64,000 nucleotides of DNA, taken from Candidatus Paceibacterota bacterium. Lineage in GTDB: Bacteria > Verrucomicrobiota > Verrucomicrobiia > Limisphaerales > UBA8199. The notes under the pieces were generated by a model. It made no database searches. It was not told where the DNA came from and saw only the letters and a list, made by a program, of their open reading frames with translations. The stretch covers positions 1 to 64,000 of the forward strand of contig DAOTCE010000008.1 of assembly GCA_035452965.1 (NCBI GenBank), given 5' to 3'. Within the stretch, counting starts at the first letter, position 1. Each line of letters begins with the position of its first letter. The position numbers were made by a program, and so were the translations under genes. Positions 18,409-26,902 of this stretch are shown here, one piece after another.

Positions 18409-19491
18409 ATGCATCTGGCCCATTTGCGCCTCCGCGACTTCCGCAATTACGCGCGGATGGATGTGGACTTTGCCCCCGGCTTTCATCTGCTGCTGGGCGA
18501 TAATGCGCAGGGGAAGACCAATGTTCTGGAGGCGATCTATCTCATGGCGACGCTGCGGTCGTTTCGCGGCGTGGGCGGCGCGCAGATGATCCGGCATGGA
18601 CAGAAGGGCTATTTCGCGGGGGGCAGGATCGTCGGGCAAGGGGAACACGACGTCAAGATGTATTGGTCCAGCCGGGAACGAAGCCTGAGCCTGGATAGCC
18701 GGCCGGTGCGCAAGCTCAGCGATTACCTGGGGGTGCTGCGCACGGTTGTCTTCTGCACGGAAGACTTGCTATTGGTCAAGGGGGTGGCGCGCGTGCGGCG
18801 CCGTTTCATGGACCTGCTGTCATCGCAGACGCATCCCGCCTACCTGCCGCTTTTGCAGCGCTACACGCGGGCGTTGCGCTCCCGCAACGCGCTGCTGAAG
18901 CAGCCGGCCCCCGATCCAATGGCGTTGGACAGTTTTTCGCGGGAACTGGTCAAGGCCGGTGAAGAAATCATCCGTCTGCGGCGCGAGCTGGTCCCCAAGT
19001 TGTCGCCCCTGGTCCGGCTGGCCTATCGGCGTATTTCGAGCGCGGCGGAGGAACCGCGGCTGGATTATCGGCCGAGCGTCAAGCAGGACTTCGGCGTTGA
19101 GCTGGCGCAATCGCGCCGCCGGGAAGGGGTGTATCGCTCGACGCTGATCGGGCCGCACCGGGATGAACTGGAGCTGTTGCTGGACGACCGGCCGGCGGCA
19201 GCTTTTGGCAGTGAAGGCCAGAAACGCACGCTGGCCATCGCCCTCAAGCTGGCGCAGGCGGAGTACCTGACCGGCCTTCACGGCTCGCCGCCGGTGTTGC
19301 TCATTGACGACATCATGGGCGAACTCGACACGAAGCGCCGGGCTGGCTTCCTGCCGCTGCTGGACCGGGCGGAGCAATCGCGCGGCCAGGTCTTCATGAC
19401 GGCGACCGAGGCGAGCTGGCCGGAGGGACCCGGGCGCGAAGTCCAGCGCTGGCGAGTGCGGGACGGGACATTGCTCAAAGAAAGCAAGTGA
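18409..19491 (+). CDS. recF: DNA replication and repair protein RecF
   Basis: A 360-residue protein of normal RecF length. The Walker A motif GDNAQGKT is at residues 30-37, after the diagnostic LRLRDFRNYARMDVDF. The ABC-type signature is SEGQKRTLAIALKLAQAEYL, and Walker B with the D-loop is PVLLIDDIMGELD. RecF binds DNA at gaps and helps RecOR load RecA during recombinational repair of stalled forks. The ATG at 18409 matches the family N-terminus MHLAHLRLRDF; the frame opens further upstream at 18277 but only through intergenic sequence. No dnaA, dnaN or gyrB neighbours are seen, so this is not the classical origin cluster. Confidence 0.95.
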   Translation: MHLAHLRLRDFRNYARMDVDFAPGFHLLLGDNAQGKTNVLEAIYLMATLRSFRGVGGAQMIRHGQKGYFAGGRIVGQGEHDVKMYWSSRERSLSLDSRPVRKLSDYLGVLRTVVFCTEDLLLVKGVARVRRRFMDLLSSQTHPAYLPLLQRYTRALRSRNALLKQPAPDPMALDSFSRELVKAGEEIIRLRRELVPKLSPLVRLAYRRISSAAEEPRLDYRPSVKQDFGVELAQSRRREGVYRSTLIGPHRDELELLLDDRPAAAFGSEGQKRTLAIALKLAQAEYLTGLHGSPPVLLIDDIMGELDTKRRAGFLPLLDRAEQSRGQVFMTATEASWPEGPGREVQRWRVRDGTLLKESK

Positions 19492-19507
19492 CCCGCCGGC
19501 GCAGGGC

Positions 19508-20803
19508 TCAGCGGGGCGCGCCAGCTTGATTGCGGCAGAACTGATCGAGGTCCACGGTTCGCCCTGTCACGCGCGCCTGCTCGGCGGCAAAGGCGATCAG
19601 GTGGCTGTGCACCGTCGAAGCGAGCCCCGCTTCCAGCGGCGCCCCCGGCGGGCGGGTCATCTCGTCATAGAGCGCGTTGACCAGGCCCGCGTCGCCACCC
19701 CCGTGCAACTCGTAGCCTCCGTCCTCGGCCTGCACAGTGTAGCGCACCGCCTTGCCTTCATGCGCGATGAAGACCAGGTGCGTCCCGAATTGGTGGCGGT
19801 ACGTCTCGCCGCCCTTGAGCACGCCGCGCGTCCCGTAAATCTCGATATGCCGGCCATTCTCGAACGCGGTCATCGTGAACGTGCCGGTCAATCCGCCTTC
19901 GAACTCCAGCGCCAGCACCTGCCGGTCCACGGCGTCGTTGTCGCAGCGGTAAACACAGCGGCCCCAGGGGCTGGTGCGGAGCCAGGCAGTGACTTCGTCC
20001 GCTGTGGCCTCCTGCGCGCGGTCATAGACCATGGCCAGCCACGGCGCGCGCATGTCGCCCGCGTATCGAAGCGCGTTGTATGGGCAAGTATCACCTGCCG
20101 GGCAGCCGTCGGTGCAGCGTGCCGGGGCTCCCGCCGGAGCCCGCTCACGGCGGAAGTAGTCCAGCGAACCGAAGCTCGCGACTCGCCGGCAGCGCCGCCC
20201 CGCCAGCCAATGCACGATATCCATGTCATGGCAGCACTTGGAGAGGATCATCGGGGAGCTTCTCCCCACGACGGACCAGTGTCCGCGCACGAATGAATGC
20301 GCCTGGTGCCACGGCATCACCCCTTCGCTGGCCTGGATCGAGGCCAACTCCCCCAGCGCTCCGGAGTCAATGATCTCCTTTACCTTGCGGTAGAAAGCGG
20401 CAAAGCGCAGGACGAAGCACACCATCACGCGCCGATCCATCTGGCGGGCCAGGCGCTCGATCTCCAGGACCTGCTCCACGCGTGTTGAGATAGGCTTCTC
20501 CAGCAGCACGTTGTACCCCAGCCGCAGGGCGCCCGTGCAGTGGCCGTAGTGATCGTTGTCTTGCGTGGCCACGATGATGAGGTCGGCCAGCTTGCCCGCG
20601 GCCAGCAGCGCTTCGGCGCTTGCGAATCCGCGGAACTCCGCCCGGCCCGAGATGCCGCGAATCTTCTCGACCCGCTCGGGCACCGGGTCGGCGCCCGCGA
20701 CGATCTCAAAGCGATCCGGCCGGCGCGCGGCCAGCGCGGCATAGGTCTGCGCCCGCGCCCCGCACCCGATGCAGGCGAGTTTCAACGGCTTGGCGGTGGC
20801 CAT
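19508..20803 (-). CDS. Gfo/Idh/MocA family oxidoreductase with a Cys-rich insert
   Basis: A 431-residue cytosolic NAD(P)-dependent sugar or cyclitol dehydrogenase-like protein. The Rossmann start is LACIGCGARAQTYAAL, the catalytic-region motif is LLEKPIS, and the C-terminal alpha/beta domain contains DMDIVHWLAG. A Cys-rich insert (CTDGCPAGDTCPYNA, around residue 240) is characteristic of a subset of the family and might bind metal. It is the third gene of a tight minus-strand cluster: its ATG is separated by three bases from the stop of the URO-D-like gene. It converges with recF. The substrate is probably a sugar released by the upstream glycosidase (inference). Confidence 0.92.
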   Translation of the reverse strand: MATAKPLKLACIGCGARAQTYAALAARRPDRFEIVAGADPVPERVEKIRGISGRAEFRGFASAEALLAAGKLADLIIVATQDNDHYGHCTGALRLGYNVLLEKPISTRVEQVLEIERLARQMDRRVMVCFVLRFAAFYRKVKEIIDSGALGELASIQASEGVMPWHQAHSFVRGHWSVVGRSSPMILSKCCHDMDIVHWLAGRRCRRVASFGSLDYFRRERAPAGAPARCTDGCPAGDTCPYNALRYAGDMRAPWLAMVYDRAQEATADEVTAWLRTSPWGRCVYRCDNDAVDRQVLALEFEGGLTGTFTMTAFENGRHIEIYGTRGVLKGGETYRHQFGTHLVFIAHEGKAVRYTVQAEDGGYELHGGGDAGLVNALYDEMTRPPGAPLEAGLASTVHSHLIAFAAEQARVTGRTVDLDQFCRNQAGAPR

Positions 20804-20806
20804 AGA

Positions 20807-21892
20807 TTACGGGCACATTTCATCCGCCGCCGCGAAGAATGCAACTATGTTTTCCCATGGCGTCTCCGGCCCCAGCACATGCGCCGGCGCCAGGATCAAC
20901 CCGCCATCATGCCCCACCTCCCGGATGCGCGCCCGCACCTCCGCCCGCACCTCCGCCGGCGTCCCGAATGGCATCGTCCGCTGCACGCTCACCGTGCCCC
21001 AGAAGGATAGCCGGTCGCCGTAGCGCCGTTTGATCGCGGCCGGGTCCATGCACTCGGGCTGGATGGGGTTCAGGATGTCAACCCCGACTTCGATCAGCTC
21101 GGGAATCAGCTGCTCGATGTTCCCATCCGAATGGTAGAAAACAAACGCCCCGGGATTAGCCCGTTTCACGGCTCGCGCGGTGGCGGCCAGCCGCGGCTTC
21201 AGGAACTTGCGCCACATCTCAATGCTCATCAGCAAGCCCTGCTGCCCCGCGACATCATCGCCGGTGATGATGATGTCAACGCCCGCGCGCGCGAATTGCT
21301 CGGCGGCGAACTGCTGCAAAGCCGCCGTCCGCTCGAACAGGTAGTGCGCTCGCTCCGGCGCCGACGCCAGGTCCAGCATCAGGTCCTCCAGTCCACGCAG
21401 GTACCAGGCTTGCTCGAATACCGAGCCCGCAAAGGCCGCCACCGCCAGACCCCGCGCATGAAGATCGGCGACACGCTGCCGCAGGCCCCGAAACCGATAC
21501 GGCTGGTCGAGGTCCGGCCAGGGATACTCCCGCAGCCGGTCGATCGGCACCATTCCGCGCAGCGGCGACTCGACCTGCGCGAAGTGGTGGAACGTGCCCG
21601 TCCGCCACCACACTCCCCATTCATCCACCTGGCCGCTCTCCAGTGCCGAACCGGCGGCGGCTTCTCCAAACCACTCGGTGAAGCGGCTTCGCGGCAGCCG
21701 GGTCGGTTCGGCAGTCACGCCGGTGATGTCCATGCCGAAGTATTCCCGCGGCGCCTGCGGGGCGCACCTCTCGCGCAGCAACCGCTCGATCGGCGGCGTG
21801 TAGCCGATCACCTCCTCGTAGAGCAGCCGCGGCACCCGGTCAATCGCCCGCCGCCCCAGCGCCCCCAGCACTCGTTCCCGTGAGGTCATCAT
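20807..21892 (-). CDS. Uroporphyrinogen decarboxylase (URO-D) superfamily protein, not HemE
   Basis: A 361-residue TIM-barrel protein. Recognisable blocks are TSRERVLGALGRRAIDRVPR at the start, the central DIIITGDDVAGQQGLLMSIEMWRKFLKP, FVFYHSDGNIEQLIPELIEVGVDILNPIQPE, and LSFWGTVSVQ. It lacks the HemE-type N-terminal substrate motif, and it resembles the cobalamin-methyltransferase/unknown-function branch (MtaA-like). Start codons ATG 21892 and 21889 are adjacent; the upstream gene's TGA overlaps them (ATGATGA), with AAGGCGGA just before, indicating translational coupling. Set between a glycosidase-like gene and a Gfo/Idh oxidoreductase, it probably acts on a sugar-derived compound; that is inference. 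A paralogue is at 26903-27982. Confidence 0.88.
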   Translation of the reverse strand: MMTSRERVLGALGRRAIDRVPRLLYEEVIGYTPPIERLLRERCAPQAPREYFGMDITGVTAEPTRLPRSRFTEWFGEAAAGSALESGQVDEWGVWWRTGTFHHFAQVESPLRGMVPIDRLREYPWPDLDQPYRFRGLRQRVADLHARGLAVAAFAGSVFEQAWYLRGLEDLMLDLASAPERAHYLFERTAALQQFAAEQFARAGVDIIITGDDVAGQQGLLMSIEMWRKFLKPRLAATARAVKRANPGAFVFYHSDGNIEQLIPELIEVGVDILNPIQPECMDPAAIKRRYGDRLSFWGTVSVQRTMPFGTPAEVRAEVRARIREVGHDGGLILAPAHVLGPETPWENIVAFFAAADEMCP

Positions 21893-24252
21893 TCCGCCTT
21901 GTACTCGCGGCTCTCCCCGCTCCCACGCCGCTTCACCACCACGCACCCCCCGCCCACCTTCACCCCGGTTTGCTCGAACTCCTTCCTCCCGAAGTTGGCG
22001 ACCACTTCGACCTTGTCACCAAAGACAGTGCGCTGCACCGCCGCATCGGGAGTCAGCCATTCGAAGCCAGTCAGCGGCAGCCACGCCGTCTCCCGGTGCA
22101 GCGGGGAAAAGAACTCATAGTGCCGCTTGATTTGCCCCCGGCGCTTCTGGAATTCCGGCACGTTGAGATGATACAGCGGCGGCACCTGGTAAAGCAGCTC
22201 CAGCAGCTCCACGGTCCGGGCTTCGTCTTGCGCCTTCAGGCTGGCGAATGACCAATTATGCGTGGCAACCACCGAATCGTGGAACACCGTCTCAAACAAC
22301 GGCAGCCTGAACCGCGGCTCGAAGTAAATATACCGGTGTTCCTCCTTGAGCGGCACGGGCTTGAAGAAAACGCTGGGCTCGTCCGGCGGGTAGTAGGATC
22401 CGAGATAATACTTGGATTGCTTGTTGGTCAGGTCCGGATCGCCCCAGCCAATGACCGGCGTCATTACCCCATGCGCAAAGTGAACCGTCGCGGCCACGCC
22501 GGCGGAGCAGCCTTCGGTGCCGATGACCGCGCCATAGGTGTCGCGAATCCACGCCATGCGCGACTTGCGGGCTTGCATGTCCGAAAGCTGCGTGGCGGGA
22601 TGCCGCTCCGAGTAGTCGTCAAAGTACTCCCCAAAACCGTCGCAGTCTATGAACCACGAGTTGGCATGGAACGCCTTCATCAGGCCCGACACGCGCTTCT
22701 CGACGTATGGCCGCGCCGCGTCGGGGCTTAGCAGATACCCTTTCTTCTTGAACCCGCGCCGCTTCGTGCCGTCGGCGTTGACAATGGCGCCGGTCGCATA
22801 CAGCGCCGCGTCGAACTGCGCGGTCTCCCAGGTGTCCGGCTCGTTCGGCCGGTGAATGCTGTGATACGAATCGTAAGGGCCGATCAGGAATCCCGCTTGC
22901 TTCGCAGCCGATACCGTCCCCGGCCGGTCCAGGAATCCTCCCCAGTCGTCGCTGCCCAGCCACAGGCGATCCAAGCCCGCCGCCGCAAGCTGCTGGATCA
23001 TTTTGGGCGAGGTCCCATTGCCCCAGGTATCAGGTCTGTTCAGCAGGCCCGGGAATGCCGCCGCCAGCAAGTGCGAGTTCAGCCGGCAGAGATCCGCCCG
23101 GCTCAACTTGCTGCGGTCGGACTTCAGGAGGGAGGCGATGTCCGGCTCCAGCGCGACGGCTTGCCACGTCGCCACGTCGCCAAACTGCGGCTGCCGGAGC
23201 AGGCGGTTGAGGGCCTCGATGACTTGCGACTTCTGGTAACGGTCCGGCCACTGCGCCTCGAGGATTTGGCTGACCATCGCCTTGGCCTCCGGCTTTAGCA
23301 GGCCCCAAATCCGCCGGGCAGGCGGCGGCCCGGAAGCTGCGTCCCCGTCCTTCAGCGCCCGGGCAAGCCCTTTCCAATCGGCGACATCAGACGGGTCGAG
23401 CGGCTCACTGCCCCAGAGATAAACATGCGCCGCGCCGGGCAGTTTCCCGGCTTCAGGCGTCTTCCGCACCTTGTCGCTGAAGCTGACGAACTCGTCGTGC
23501 TCCATAAGCCATTGCCGATACCGCCGGGCTGGTTCGACCAGTGAATTGGTTCCCAACTCGAAGACCACCGCGTATTCTTTCACCGGGTGGTTGCGGGTGA
23601 ACTGGTGCGTCAGGCGCGCCTCCAGCGTGTTGTCCGGCGCGCGAACAAACTGCAGTTGGTTATTGAAAGGGTTGGTCAGGATGCACGTCAGCGTCCACGT
23701 CCGCGGCCACGGTTGAGACGCGACAGCCAAGCGATACTCCAGTCCCACGAAGGGCATGGTGAGATCCGCGGTGGTGTTCATCACAGCCTGACTGGTTAGA
23801 AATCTCTCCCAATTCGTGTCGCCGCACGGCGCATACACGCCTTCAGAGAGCGGCAGAATCCAGCCCGAGGCCGGGGCGCGCGCGGGAAGGATGGGAAAGG
23901 TGAACTCACCAGGCTCCGCCGCCAGGACATGGATCGAAAGGCGGGTTTCCTCCATTGCGAGGCTCAGGGAGATCTGGCGGTCGGGAAACGACCACCGGGC
24001 CTTGCTTGGATTCATGTCGCGGTCAAAGATCAGATTGGCCACTCGGCCAAGATTGGTCTGGGCCGCGGACACCACTACCTCACGCAGGTTGCCGCTTCTC
24101 AGCGCGACTTCCAGGGTGGCCGGATCAAACCGGGCGACGGAGTTGGTGCTTTGGATGTAGTAGCCGCCTCTGGCAGGTAATCCTCCAGGAAACAGTGCCC
24201 CCAGCAATAACAGCAGCGCACCACCTCCGTGGCCCCACTTGGCGAAAGGCAT
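21889..24252 (-). CDS. Large secreted glycoside-hydrolase-like protein (possibly GH101/GH129-related)
   Basis: A 787-residue exported protein. Residues 1-28 form a signal peptide (GGALLLLLGALFPGGLPARG). The N-terminal ~250 residues look like a beta-rich, galactose-mutarotase-like sandwich (NSVARFDPATLEVALRSGN, LEYRLAVASQPWPRTWTLT). The middle contains a barrel-type region with RLWLGSDDWGG, FLIGPYDSYHS, NSWFIDCDGFGEYFDDYSERHPAT and VIGTEGCSAG; the conserved acidic residues in FIDCDG are candidate catalytic residues. The overall layout recalls the GH101/GH129 glycosidases, but this is a guess. It lies 15 bases after the low-complexity protein gene and overlaps the URO-D start by four bases, so it is first of a three-gene unit with catabolic partners. 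Confidence 0.65.
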   Translation of the reverse strand: MPFAKWGHGGGALLLLLGALFPGGLPARGGYYIQSTNSVARFDPATLEVALRSGNLREVVVSAAQTNLGRVANLIFDRDMNPSKARWSFPDRQISLSLAMEETRLSIHVLAAEPGEFTFPILPARAPASGWILPLSEGVYAPCGDTNWERFLTSQAVMNTTADLTMPFVGLEYRLAVASQPWPRTWTLTCILTNPFNNQLQFVRAPDNTLEARLTHQFTRNHPVKEYAVVFELGTNSLVEPARRYRQWLMEHDEFVSFSDKVRKTPEAGKLPGAAHVYLWGSEPLDPSDVADWKGLARALKDGDAASGPPPARRIWGLLKPEAKAMVSQILEAQWPDRYQKSQVIEALNRLLRQPQFGDVATWQAVALEPDIASLLKSDRSKLSRADLCRLNSHLLAAAFPGLLNRPDTWGNGTSPKMIQQLAAAGLDRLWLGSDDWGGFLDRPGTVSAAKQAGFLIGPYDSYHSIHRPNEPDTWETAQFDAALYATGAIVNADGTKRRGFKKKGYLLSPDAARPYVEKRVSGLMKAFHANSWFIDCDGFGEYFDDYSERHPATQLSDMQARKSRMAWIRDTYGAVIGTEGCSAGVAATVHFAHGVMTPVIGWGDPDLTNKQSKYYLGSYYPPDEPSVFFKPVPLKEEHRYIYFEPRFRLPLFETVFHDSVVATHNWSFASLKAQDEARTVELLELLYQVPPLYHLNVPEFQKRRGQIKRHYEFFSPLHRETAWLPLTGFEWLTPDAAVQRTVFGDKVEVVANFGRKEFEQTGVKVGGGCVVVKRRGSGESREYKAE

Positions 24253-24267
24253 CTTGGCGAATCGCGC

Positions 24268-25278
24268 TCAGCGGCCCCGGCCGCCCGCGCGACCCCCCCC
24301 ACCGCCACTTCGGCCGCCAAACGAGACCGCATGCCCGCCAAAGCCACCCCCGCGCCCGCCGGCGGAAATCGCTCGGCTGCCGGAACTGCCGCCGCTGCGG
24401 AACCCGCCACCAGTGCTGGTGAAGGCGGCCGGTCGCGCAACGGCACCGGCCGAGCGGAACCCGCTGCCCGGCGCCGGACGGGAAATTGTGTGCGGGCCCG
24501 GCCTGGCCAAGGAGCGCCCGCCCGAATAATGCGGGTAGCCGTGAGAGCCGCCCCGGCCGTAGTAGCCACTGTGGCCGTAATGACCGCCACGTCCCCAGTA
24601 GCCGCTATAGCCACAGTAGTTGCCGCCGCCGTGACGCCCCCAGTACGGGTAGCGGTAACCACAGTATCCGCGATACGGGTAGCAGCCGTAAGAGAACGAC
24701 AGCGCGGGCCAGTAATACGGCCACGAATAACCCCAGTTGTAGTAGCTGTAGTCGTATGCGGGATACGCATAGGAGTAGTAGGTCGGATACGCGTAAGTTG
24801 CCGCCGGGGCGCTGTAAGCGTAACTGGCGTAAGCCGGAGCATACTGGGCGGCCGCGCCCGAATTGTCCCGCGGCGCTGCGGCAACCGCTGTCGCCGGCCC
24901 GGCCCGCTGCGCCTGCGCCCTGACCTCCGCCCCGCGCTCCAGCATCGCCGTGAGAATCTCCGGCTTCACGCCGCGTTCCTTCAAGGCGATGATTTCCGCC
25001 GCGCTGGGATTGTAGGCAACCGAAGAGTTCCTGATGAAAGTGGTGATGACCCCGGTGTCGACTTTCGCATCTGCGAGCTTCAACACGTCCGCGATGCCGG
25101 CCGAGTATGTCGCCACGGGAGCGCCCGGCGCCACGGCCGTGCTGGACTCGGCCGCGCCTGGCGCAACGACGTTAAGAGCGTTTGATTTGGCGGAGCCCCC
25201 AAGCACCACGGCTCCCGCCAACAGCCAGGCACCGAGGACGTGGCCGATCCGACGCTCGCTTTGTTTGACCGCTTTCAT
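24268..25278 (-). CDS. Secreted low-complexity Tyr/Gly/Arg-rich protein, function unknown
   Basis: A 336-residue protein with a signal peptide (GHVLGAWLLAGAVVLGGSAKSNA). Residues ~60-125 form a helical domain repeated in verrucomicrobial proteins (GIADVLKLADAKVDTGVITTF then SAAEIIALKERGVKPEILTAMLERG). From ~150 the chain turns into Tyr/Pro/Ala repeats and from ~210 into Gly/Arg/Tyr/Ser-rich sequence ending in GGGGGRAGGRGR. It could be a disordered envelope or matrix protein. The helical domain suggests an interaction module. It sits 15 bases upstream of the glycosidase-like gene on the same strand and may share its transcript. No catalytic motif is visible. Confidence 0.75.
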   Translation of the reverse strand: MKAVKQSERRIGHVLGAWLLAGAVVLGGSAKSNALNVVAPGAAESSTAVAPGAPVATYSAGIADVLKLADAKVDTGVITTFIRNSSVAYNPSAAEIIALKERGVKPEILTAMLERGAEVRAQAQRAGPATAVAAAPRDNSGAAAQYAPAYASYAYSAPAATYAYPTYYSYAYPAYDYSYYNWGYSWPYYWPALSFSYGCYPYRGYCGYRYPYWGRHGGGNYCGYSGYWGRGGHYGHSGYYGRGGSHGYPHYSGGRSLARPGPHTISRPAPGSGFRSAGAVARPAAFTSTGGGFRSGGSSGSRAISAGGRGGGFGGHAVSFGGRSGGGGGRAGGRGR

Positions 25279-25399
25279 AACCGCTGCCAGTAATGACGAT
25301 CTACTCTACCATCCTATTCATAGCCCCGCTGTCAAGGGGCAGACAGCGATTGGCGCTCGCGCCTTGGCCGGTCGCGGGCCAATTTTCACCCGTGTTCTA

Positions 25400-26293
25400 T
25401 TACTTAGGACGTGTCGCGCGATCTTGCATCCACGCAATATCCACGTTGTTGGGCTGCGGAAGCGGTGTGCTGCCATTGAAGATCACGCCGCCTTCCATGA
25501 TTGGTTGTGTGGTGCGCCCATCGCGCCATTTCTTGATCTCGGAATGGCCATCGCAATAAGCAATGCCGCAAGCACCGCCATGGTAAGAACCCGGGATGTC
25601 CAGCCACTTGTGGGAGGCGGGGGCGTAGGGTGAGTAGCCGGACATATCCTGGATATAGTTGCCCCAGTTGATTGCGTCTTCGCGCTGGTCAATGAAAAGC
25701 GAGATCTTATCGGGCCCGGGTTTGCTGAGATGGCCGTATTTCAAGTATAGAAGGTATGCGGACATGTTCCCGGTGCTGATGGCCTTGCCGCCAAATCCGC
25801 CCACAAAGGCGTTCATCGCCACGCTGCGCAATCGCGGCCGGCGCGCCCCGCTCAACGTCACATACGACTTGTCCGCGGGACAGCGAAAGATGCCTGCGTT
25901 CTTGCCGCAATACGGCCACAGCGGGCTCTTCTCGAGGTCCACCCTCGGATCCCAATTGGAAGCGTTGCCGGGATTGAAATCCATCTTGCCGGTGCACCAG
26001 GTGAAATCCCACGAGGCGTCCCGCGTGCTGAGCGACCCGACATTGGCACTCGCGTAGAGCAGCTTGTCGTTATTGTCCTCGGTGTACATGCGCCAGGCCA
26101 TGGCAAGCTGGCGCGTGTTATTCATGCACTGCACGCCCTGGGCCTTGAGCTTGGCGCGCGTCAGTGCCGGCAACAGCAGCGCGGCGAGGATCGCGATAAT
26201 GGCGATGACCACCAGAAGCTCGATTAGGGTGAACCCGCGTGAAAGCCGCGGATGTATCCGGATGGGTAAGCACAGAGGCTTCGCTTTCATCAA
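25400..26293 (-). CDS. Pseudopilin-like protein with prepilin N-terminus and H-x9-DG motif
   Basis: A 297-residue protein with the prepilin site G20|F21 (GFTLIELLVVIAIIAILAALLLPAL) after a basic 20-residue leader, then TRAKLKAQGVQCMNNTRQLAMAW. The C-terminal part holds HGGACGIAYCDGH, which fits H-x9-DG, and several Trp-rich segments. Its architecture is that of the paralogue at 17489-18250, but the sequences differ beyond the helix. Families of such proteins are very large in this lineage and are thought to belong to a type II secretion or pseudopilus-like apparatus; no secretion genes (gspE/F/D) are in the window. It ends 121 bases from the start of the low-complexity gene and is probably a separate unit. 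Confidence 0.9.
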   Translation of the reverse strand: MMKAKPLCLPIRIHPRLSRGFTLIELLVVIAIIAILAALLLPALTRAKLKAQGVQCMNNTRQLAMAWRMYTEDNNDKLLYASANVGSLSTRDASWDFTWCTGKMDFNPGNASNWDPRVDLEKSPLWPYCGKNAGIFRCPADKSYVTLSGARRPRLRSVAMNAFVGGFGGKAISTGNMSAYLLYLKYGHLSKPGPDKISLFIDQREDAINWGNYIQDMSGYSPYAPASHKWLDIPGSYHGGACGIAYCDGHSEIKKWRDGRTTQPIMEGGVIFNGSTPLPQPNNVDIAWMQDRATRPK

Positions 26294-26460
26294 CCGTCAG
26301 AATGCTCGACCAACCGCCCAAAGGCAAGGCACAAAAAGAGTTCCATTGTGGATTTCTGTGATCTGCCAACAGCGGCTTTTACCCGCACAACCCGGACGGC
26401 TGAAACATAGGGATTAACAGGTCACCATTGCTCCCCAACCGGAACCGGATAGGCCCTACC

Positions 26461-26633
26461 GATTTCCAGCCCGCGCACTGTCCATATTTTGGACAGTCCT
26501 GCTGCCCGCCTGTCTTTTCCAGTTACCGCTGACCTCGGCACCCTTGGCTTGGGGATACTGTGGCGGCATGGTGGTGCCCCGGTGTGTATCCCATGGGGAG
26601 CGCTCCCCATGGGATACACACCGGGGCACCACC
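26461..26633 (-). repeat. Palindromic repeat element, copy 2
   Basis: The perfect palindrome here is 64 nt (26570-26633, centre 26601/26602), sharing the 44-nt core with copy 1 but carrying different outer arm bases that are again self-complementary (GGTGGTGCCCC / GGGGCACCACC). The flank 26461-26569, read on the minus strand, matches copy 1, including a perfect hairpin ACTGTCC / GGACAGT (26477-26483 with 26491-26497) with a 7-base loop as in copy 1. Confidence 0.88.
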
Positions 26634-26902
26634 CCACTAACAAGCCATCCCCCAGCCAGCCGCAAGCCGACGCCAGCGGGCTGGGCTGCATCCGGCTCAA
26701 CCATCCGTTGGCAGGGCAAGGACGCCTCGCCGAGATGTCCGGTTGCGTGCCCAGACGGACGTTTCGGCGAGGCGTCGCCGCCAAACAGATCAGCTTGATG
26801 CCCCACTGGGCAACGGAATGTTCCCGTTAATCTTGCTGACAGGCACCCGGGTTAAAGTTACATACTCAGGCCACGCCCCGATGAATGGGCCGGACCAGCA
26901 GC
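26634..26902. other. Gene-free stretch upstream of the URO-D-like gene
   Basis: Apart from weak similarity to copy 1 near 26639-26658 (the far side of the palindrome), nothing was recognised. Frames here have no domain support. Confidence 0.4.

Noticed and set aside
18409..19491. recF as a marker of the replication origin
   Set aside because: No dnaA, dnaN, gyrB or DnaA-box cluster was seen nearby.
20807..21892. URO-D-like gene as hemE
   Set aside because: The sequence lacks the HemE N-terminal substrate motif and the neighbourhood has no heme genes.
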